Position numbers and translations under genes: made by a program
NCBI RefSeq assembly: GCF_018499875.1
Contig: NZ_JAHBAY010000005.1
Span: forward strand, 372,001-436,000
Origin: Kineosporia corallincola
GTDB taxonomy: Bacteria > Actinomycetota > Actinomycetes > Actinomycetales > Kineosporiaceae
DNA: 64,000 nt
Reading direction: 5' to 3'
In this document: in pieces, positions 61,601 through 64,000 of the stretch
Numbering within the stretch: the stretch's first letter is position 1
Layout of the letters: each line of letters starts with the position of its first letter
The notes under the pieces: model-generated
Databases searched by the model: none
What the model saw: the letters and a program-made list of their open reading frames with translations, nothing else
What the model was told of the DNA's origin: nothing

Positions 61601-64000
61601 TGGGTCAGGCGCAGCACCTGGGTCTCGTCGATCCGCAGGTCGAATTCCCCGGCCATCTCCTGGATCTGGTTCATCAGCGCGGCGATGCTCTCGACGTCGA
61701 CGGTGTTCGCGGTGACCTGGCCGGCGGCCAGGTTCAGGTACGGCACCGTGGACAGGGTCGGTCCCTGCGGGAGCGTGGTCGGTGACTCGGACAGCGCGGC
61801 GGCGGGTTGCGTGCCGGTGGGTTGCGTGCCGGCACGGGAAGAGGTCGGCCGCTCGCTCAGCAGCGAGCTCTGGCGTCGCGCCGGCCGGGCCGGTTCACCG
61901 GGCAGGCTCAGGGCACGCTGGCGCTGGCGCAGTTCGTACTCCGACCCGAGGCTGCTGCGCCGCAGTTGCAGCAGCCGGCGGAACAGGTCGGGATGGGGGA
62001 ACTGGCCGGCCTGCGACGGCTGGCGGGCAGGGCTGGCCGGGCGGGCGGGACTGGCCGCGCGCCCGGACGACGGGGAGGCCGGACGGCCCGCGACCGGGCT
62101 CTGGGGGCGCGACGGGACCGGGGTGCCGGGGCGGCTCACCGGTGCGCTGCGCGAACCGTCGCCCGAGCCGGACGGACGGGCTCCCCCGAGATGACGGACC
62201 TCCCGCAGCAGCCGGTCGTTGACCCCGCGTGGATGCCTCCGAGCCTCCGGGAGCGGCCGGTACTCGTGCGCGTGCCCGGGGCGCAGGTAGACGACCTCGG
62301 TGAAGTGCTGCCAGATCTGGTTCACCAGGCCGGCGGCCAGGTCGCGGCGCAGCCGCAGGAGGTTGCCGGCGGGCAGTTCCCGCCCGGCATCACGGTGTTC
62401 ACCGGCGATCCGCGCGGCCGCGATCACCGCCGGGAAGTCGATCGTCCTCAGCTGCGCCCGGGTGAGCGAGGTCTGGTGCGGATCGGCCAGCAGCACCGAG
62501 GCGTAGTTCTCGGCGAGGTGGTGCACGACCGGAGGGACGTCGCTCAGGTCCAGGGGTTCGTAGCGCCCGGTCTCCTTCGCGTAGGCGGTGTCCAGCGCCC
62601 GGTGCACCTGCTGCTCGTCCCGCAGGGTCGCGAGCAGCTCGTGGCCGTCGGGCTCGTTCAGCGAGTCGCGCCGGTCCTGGCTCCGCGAGCGCAGGAGCGG
62701 CCTTTCCTGCCCCAGGGTGCTCAGCCGGCGCCGCAGGGTTCCGATCGGGTCCTGCCACTGCGTGCGGCTGCGGACCGTCACGGCCGGCTGGTTCGCCGGG
62801 TCTGCCGGCGGCACGGCCATGTCGGCCGGGGAGGCGAACGGACGACGAGGACCCGGCGACGCGCTCCGGGCCTCCGTCGGCAGGGGCAGGTCCCGGTTCG
62901 GGCGGGGTGATCCGTCGGCGTTCACACCGTGGTCGCTGGGCACGACCGCCTGGTCCACCGGGCGCGTCGTGGAGGTGACCAGGTCGTCACCGCCCAGCCA
63001 GCGGCGCACCGCCGGTGACGTGATGGCGCGGACCCACGGGCGCGGACCGGTCCGGAACCGCACCCGGACGGTGAACCGGACCAGCGGGACGGCGGGGTTG
63101 CCCGGGTCGTCCCGGCGTTCGGCCCGCACCCAGATGTGGACCCGGCTGCGGGAGAAGGCCCCGTCCTCGGAGCCCTGGTTGACGGTGACGACGTTCGTCA
63201 TCGGCCGCCCGGGGGCGATCTCGGCCACCAGCGCGGTGAGCGCCCGGGTGGTCACGGTGTCGTCGACCAGGTGCACCAGGTCACGCCGCCACCGGCCGCC
63301 CAGGCCGCCGGTGAGCGCACCGGCCTCTTCCAGTGCCGCCCAGACCCGGCTCACCACGAGATCGCGCACCCCGGCCGCGACCTCGAAACCCGCGACCGCC
63401 ACGGGATCCAGCGTGGTGGGGTCCTGCTCGGCCAGGTCCTGCTCGGCTGGGTTCTGCTCGGCGTTCTGGCCGGGGTCGGGTGTGCCGGGTCGCGGTTGCC
63501 GGTCGCCGTCGCCCGGGTCGGCAGCCGGCACGAGGCCGGTGTCCGCCACCACGTCGGGTTCCCCGGCCATGTCGGGCTCCGCGGCCACGGCCGGGTCCTG
63601 GGTCCCCGGTTCGGGGCCGGGCTCTGGCACGGCGGGTCCGGCGGTCCCGGGTCCCACGTTCGTCATGGCCTGGCCGGTGAGCGTTTCCAGGACCGCGTCC
63701 AGGGTTTCCTGGTGCACCTCCCGCGCCGGTCGCCGGTCGACCCCCAGCGCCTCGTGGTCGGCCAGGTCGACCGGCACGAAACCGGGATCGTCCGGCCGCC
63801 CGGCCGGCGGCTCGGGGTCGCCCCAGGCGTCGGGACCGGTCCCGGCGCCGTCCGCCCCGTCCGCGTCGTCCCCGGCGGGCCGGGTGCCGGACGTCTCTGC
63901 CTGCTGCGCCTGCTGTGCCGCAGTCGCGCCCGGGGAATCCGGGGTCCCGGCGACCTCGGCGCCCGGCACCACACCGGTCGTCCGCAAACCGCTGTCGGCC
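49654..64000 (-). CDS. Giant cysteine-free repeat-module protein (N-terminus beyond the right edge)
   Basis: At least 4781 residues; the frame is open to the window edge, so the true start, and any signal sequence, lies outside. No cysteine occurs in the visible protein. From the edge: a low-complexity Ala/Pro/Asp segment; a domain with VRFTVRVRFRTGPRPWVR; Pro/Ser linkers (62,010-62,170); long strand-rich regions; QPDTQPGTR-type linkers; then three homologous modules near the C-terminus. Modules A (about 55,360-53,620) and B (53,300-51,815) share YPxGFRTxLTLD, RHGEDAAR, xxELET/FEVET, IIEIV, LYxQYxxDV and a PKNxxLxVSR stretch. Module C (51,810-50,220) is more divergent. The end is a Ser/Asp-rich tail. 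It resembles the giant hypothetical proteins of actinomycetes. Function is unknown; an exported, surface-acting role beside lectins is inferred. Confidence 0.85.
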   Translation of the reverse strand, partial: ADSGLRTTGVVPGAEVAGTPDSPGATAAQQAQQAETSGTRPAGDDADGADGAGTGPDAWGDPEPPAGRPDDPGFVPVDLADHEALGVDRRPAREVHQETLDAVLETLTGQAMTNVGPGTAGPAVPEPGPEPGTQDPAVAAEPDMAGEPDVVADTGLVPAADPGDGDRQPRPGTPDPGQNAEQNPAEQDLAEQDPTTLDPVAVAGFEVAAGVRDLVVSRVWAALEEAGALTGGLGGRWRRDLVHLVDDTVTTRALTALVAEIAPGRPMTNVVTVNQGSEDGAFSRSRVHIWVRAERRDDPGNPAVPLVRFTVRVRFRTGPRPWVRAITSPAVRRWLGGDDLVTSTTRPVDQAVVPSDHGVNADGSPRPNRDLPLPTEARSASPGPRRPFASPADMAVPPADPANQPAVTVRSRTQWQDPIGTLRRRLSTLGQERPLLRSRSQDRRDSLNEPDGHELLATLRDEQQVHRALDTAYAKETGRYEPLDLSDVPPVVHHLAENYASVLLADPHQTSLTRAQLRTIDFPAVIAAARIAGEHRDAGRELPAGNLLRLRRDLAAGLVNQIWQHFTEVVYLRPGHAHEYRPLPEARRHPRGVNDRLLREVRHLGGARPSGSGDGSRSAPVSRPGTPVPSRPQSPVAGRPASPSSGRAASPARPASPARQPSQAGQFPHPDLFRRLLQLRRSSLGSEYELRQRQRALSLPGEPARPARRQSSLLSERPTSSRAGTQPTGTQPAAALSESPTTLPQGPTLSTVPYLNLAAGQVTANTVDVESIAALMNQIQEMAGEFDLRIDETQVLRLTQPLVHNFDGFFGAGRTITLTAQGRQDGRTSYGARRHLDVTVRLRNVRQGPPVDQPDTHVRQEMYPRRAAVTSQSRVRGTGAGLPLAVTLLSPVGVGGSLEFSAGWLNQVVHRHDLVIADQRSLRSNGGTEFPITFDYLVTVVPTPAPGPGVVPQQIPDRTAEGRASLVAPKDILDIRWTPAEQQTESVVTRQQNAAISVAPSLSIDAVVDLGGLLEARRANLPPGITAAGAPGRENSERISHATALQTDLFGMLEGRFDSPMLRAADGDWTALRSTATITHARPLGLAGAANMRSARVTGQNVALTRGRVLDLGGALGPAVGVSADPVSYLAWRLMLTGGYSWRDTEEVARAGQDKEGHQINHPRALYLVSVLVSDLAYRPATSTWKQLVPGGHEIHAVLSLSKFEAAELGLPGVDGTEPMLTPFVPGPGVSERALPAWFSGGEPPTGTLTNAILRHDLPGSLEDTVRALVHQMGFGDLITQGQGEPATTSAGSGQRRYHNDVRIRKPLTLSSLSTLRPRTIELERPGGGGLWSDVLTVTVTPRRGAPEYQGHWSTSVVRSINLNTVNTSFEQASSGRMGWFTDLRMRFVMANLGPGLALRQQWERSSSRSAGTMQRSQALWIGDPTTDVFSAPLTFEVRAEVTRHFRPAVPPGLPAAGIDPRSAQVLSLATITVPRALTRTPESRPWPQIGPAIQERVPVPAGRSAHPRPALMDHRAAHLPGHPADRHTVIFVSDLHRVVRMLRDLAADAADPDLVHAYRREIEATYGTEALENAFSTTAFYRRYEDLELLARPSLHRPRVMEVLPLGLFSETSRMGGQVTAAGTGRSTGWDVTTGPTGRTDTYGNLFQASVNARYGRSTGHSQALAFAGDRDHNMVQNTTQILFVVSSDLHWDLAAVREAGALSRARRELARIDVPNGAVQLLTERQVRQIPADPDTGMRLLDRLDQVLAGNRAWAQAPAQQEWLRGNGYQAAQIEAGPSRPSMPLAPPPYLNGGPKASLGSGMPIQVPDLTYLLDQLIQQMGGQARRLFPDGGDDSRDNRGLASLVLGADGVAGFLSGMMDGGAVLPLHAYSGSLVSRLRGSRPDPAEMDQAHRRAHAAAQEARRSEAEDDASLTDAEQLLRRQLEKAHSAAARNARHSSTALLRVEVETGPAEFDEIIADGGDLELYTEALMTRSQKLARVSRLMGSVSAGYGFIGDPGMQVRPSAGATPGLNLQTSTEVGSTGADYGKTMKMSWVVGHRVAFRVPLTRVRLSVELPDGTSFGVEDMPSTGPAPAGETPRLRPMLVELAASALRVPGGAHAAPVVPGPAGPLRIPAPQPPVTDEAGVRRYVNEFLHGGQHRMPAQSLVEWFLGSNEVRDLLLAGRGANHVPTGPEASLLQLAASSENLQSWLPLANSPDGFPVRPDLTVYARLRNPVVVATGSELRLGFEDPLDGFTPAVPRAEHTTGRYELDEATLSIGVSPGVTQADTGGGGGTGPRVVRGAGDRDAIADTSVFNRKTGRAGPSVAVAYDIQFLVVHRGSTVTMTERLLEGGVGLRMHSDTARFELGFTLPQRYRQPDAQLKEVDRTGTVRQESRRAMLAQGMQVQRLLDEARVQTVDDATAIDAPAADEELSQARLELLRAQDAYDRADLDFRNAVRKWLDAKRIADGELDGEGGGRDQFAPEPYEPAVRRRSTDLRTGTMSTDSSGERTTSRSSTMLSSLHDGQRPGRPAAHLRNVTELEETAEPESYSDTETGTQPNTQPNTRPGTRDADPAAEPVLVQAIGADLAGVSPEQTLLDHGRAPFRVTAEDLTGHRVVAETVDPQTLRELATVSFAQLSALDSTPAVVVDLMTASPQPFQDYSGALGRDQVLAGLPSTVGAGHTFNGVLRDQGNGADLFVRNRFYDARPLGWASRRTPGGRPYLRVRAGLQTTLGLTPSSRRRPVTGSTGRLNYRMDDSTDLLVDPESPLGRQMLDDHADFPPAPGRDLGGAAGSRAPDDGPSPSRNGTGTQPDTQPGTRADTQPGTKAEGPQGLARASTSLATPSGKLVGGARADESITPDTTKPLGTRGKDKAKDTGPLAGLLGNYAGPEDPASYPGQMLSLEVAHESVSYLGLPDNVLDGMRRQASEVYPKGFRTMLTLDGSPWLQVGLDAVVLTWYRHGEDAARHQAELQAARVGQVEEQLLGGKLGMELETSHARLKRGFRSMFEGLDYKTVLVDHEHLQLVVDYGRVPGAGRGSVPIIEIVTKPVRTMPGEQGHDRAASDATVRRVRRLLTGARDNVKIKDLFIPEQGFTVGNPALGNLRISRSGPGGLGAGLYAQYTVDVPLGSVRRAMADARRNADPSRPRVPDVIALQDLAVDFSDRMIAAHLGMDPDHPDRERIARELSRREDLAHAADYFALMATHLAAPLVSRAIDVHLPKNMTLMVSRHSLSDTFAHLSPQMQQFAQHQQQMFEATLEQMLRSTFPELNHRLRRVRNWRQARLKDFTREDDATVSMGDYLDSAFTARPAVPVRPSQVLDVGTDFGDLNREAGVANLALEYRLHGPRYVNSDDIRRAEDHFEAVSQAYWQHAMALKSGAAGQGSVSATIRDRHDLESFAHSVATEARRHQALGRSVSVLVEGSGERAGQAREDLRALVDADLAGTPRLPGTVNWRIRGQPGADSNLVGNEVRMTVVPDPDPDPDPDPDPAPETTSDQDGVSGSGTATGSRPRSTGLPGASRSAASPATPDPTNDPANGPVASTSSVPSSSSGTETTAITGPAETTTPPGTASAPRWFTHPEQITPAPDRAPTRQEADEALARMNLPGHERDAMEAWATRLYPAGFRTRLTLDESPWTAAGLDVVVLTQMRHGEDAARAEALNQARRVRPGWYPDADGLFGSFEVETRMAYLDNTSGDPAHGTVIAGNADVELVVDWYSRLPGQNRARRPVIEIVARRGRNLPAGDPRSLHRRTDATRQVVQTLNQAADGARIDELFTPGDGWSIPDPRTAAWTLRKVEPDQGLYPQYSADVRLASVHDFLGHLVRRADRGRGLVNEVARLQELAFGFSARIAGAYHGLSDLHLEADADAGHSTIDALAARHRPTADLRSLFDVVLPHVAAPVVAAMRQSQVPKNFLLGVSRQSLSRLAGLLDGPTLAFVRANHDLITTEFETTLHRAYPGLREWLTRQGVDSVLDLPLTDHSTGQAAAFTVGQYLDNALTAEPAVPVGPSRALDVNTQLNDVNHHSGHPAAVFELRYFGPRNVDPDGLATTLAEVTDLIRQTWQDAHDLDLRAATGPRPGLAGGHIGFEARPAGVFLTFPPGVPRPPAGTGLATLGDLVIVTDDVVTRTGEARVGLEIASARPMRALPGEEGPDPLAVLGALARSVDRLRRTGGPVELARVFPRSQGFRRLNESLRPTVYLTPEAAASAQVGLGMHYTAGLPQTSVHWAVTEAIHRAHPGRPGVAEAVRLHQLGSEFAARVVSRFLRLQPVLPEHALDTMAVRDPQVAALRGYAGLGFAQTAAPVLTRLLDRDAPRDLLLVVSRLGAGARTLLPPDVQRFLAEEHDWITAQWLVSLEQAYPDLVTRRPEGEGVDSLLDMPLRDLSRGATDFMAGDHLDTYLLEQPEVRVGPAQALGVRDEAGNAGLASGVAVIPLEFRSAGEEGTGVGTAALTLADLAGASRLEWEQELGPQARIATGEAPLMFGFPGGETDLAPERDPEVAVLATAVSGRLLEQRAQGGTSTVLIEGGMVGAAGRHARRRAAARADRLVAWLKPVVDEQLTAAGLDPGLVHWQSRLPAQKKGLAPDLDRRVVRVTVAPQVRLMDQPSAGFVFASLRYPDERRQFLGHLAEEVDQEQPDTVTGPDPAGPDPARHVLAALGQMTIAQPAFLERALTAIGVARRSVGDQNIDIAVRTSLLTLFAGDWEAARAQIRDAWPQALPEERSRWIHRLEAMAVRHPQWRARIELLYGYLPSADSPTPVNVPSSASSEASSDAGTDIFSDAASDASSDSFED
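53575..53610 (-). repeat. gtccgg hexamer repeat, 6 copies, encoding an Asp-Pro run
   Basis: Six perfect copies of gtccgg (plus strand) encode (DP)6 in the linker between modules A and B of the giant protein. Hexamer units keep the frame, and the run is a likely site of length variation. Confidence 0.9.

Noticed and set aside
49654-64000. Giant protein as a classical polymorphic toxin with a C-terminal toxin domain and immunity gene
   Set aside because: The C-terminus is a Ser/Asp-rich tail after repeat modules, not a recognisable toxin domain, and the next gene encodes a lectin rather than an immunity protein.
49654-64000. Giant protein as a 'lonely Cys' domain protein
   Set aside because: The size and style fit such actinobacterial giants, but no Cys is present in the visible part. 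The missing N-terminus could change this, so the name was not applied.
1-64000. tRNA, rRNA or transposase genes
   Set aside because: None recognised on either strand by eye. A dedicated tRNA or covariance scan could not be run.

Overview
The window is high-G+C DNA with GTG/TTG starts, translationally coupled operons (ATGA and GTGA overlaps), twin two-component receiver genes, CUT1-type transporters without their own ATPase and very large multidomain proteins. This is typical of a mycelial or soil actinomycete (Streptomyces/Kineosporia-like); the genus cannot be fixed from the sequence. Many genes show an actinobacterial leaderless layout, TANNNT followed 6-8 nt later by ATG or GTG.

Left part (1-11140): a LysR regulator (partial) diverges from a CUT1 ABC uptake operon (binding lipoprotein, two permeases). 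A tightly coupled catabolic operon follows: flavin monooxygenase, Rid-family protein, DUF1028 protein and M20 amidohydrolase, probably for an N-containing compound. A second run holds a 2H-phosphoesterase-like protein and a coupled trio (two-TM coiled-coil protein, cupin-like protein, inositol-monophosphatase-like protein). An ArsB/SLC13-type transporter lies convergent to it.

12380-18196 is one 1938-residue gene: TIR, an inactivated calcineurin-like phosphoesterase, a NACHT/STAND ATPase, pentapeptide repeats and about 15 WD40 repeats. It looks like a sensor-effector of the immune/conflict type. After it come a secreted amidase gene with a frameshift at a G-run, a small membrane protein, an AraC regulator, a SnoaL-like protein, a lipoprotein sulfatase, a P450, LtrA, two stand-alone receivers, an S41 protease, and a DUF2243/CtaG pair.

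30381-39273 is a homoprotocatechuate meta-cleavage operon under a divergent IclR regulator: aromatic flavin hydroxylase, HpaH, HpaI, a FAH-RraA fusion, HpaE, HpaD (active-site numbering identical to Brevibacterium HPCD) and a probable succinic-semialdehyde dehydrogenase. A strong hairpin ends it. GH128 glucanase, an SDR and a small secreted protein follow.

The right third (41917-64000, all on the minus strand) is the most unusual part. It holds a cysteine-free giant protein (more than 4780 residues, running off the right edge), three single-pass membrane proteins with C-terminal bulb-lectin domains, and an 802-residue protein with an ART-like C-terminus that is coupled to the last lectin. An AbiEi/AbiEii toxin-antitoxin pair sits inside the lectin array, next to a decayed fragment of a lectin gene. 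I read this as a candidate undescribed cell-surface system with a later toxin-antitoxin insertion.
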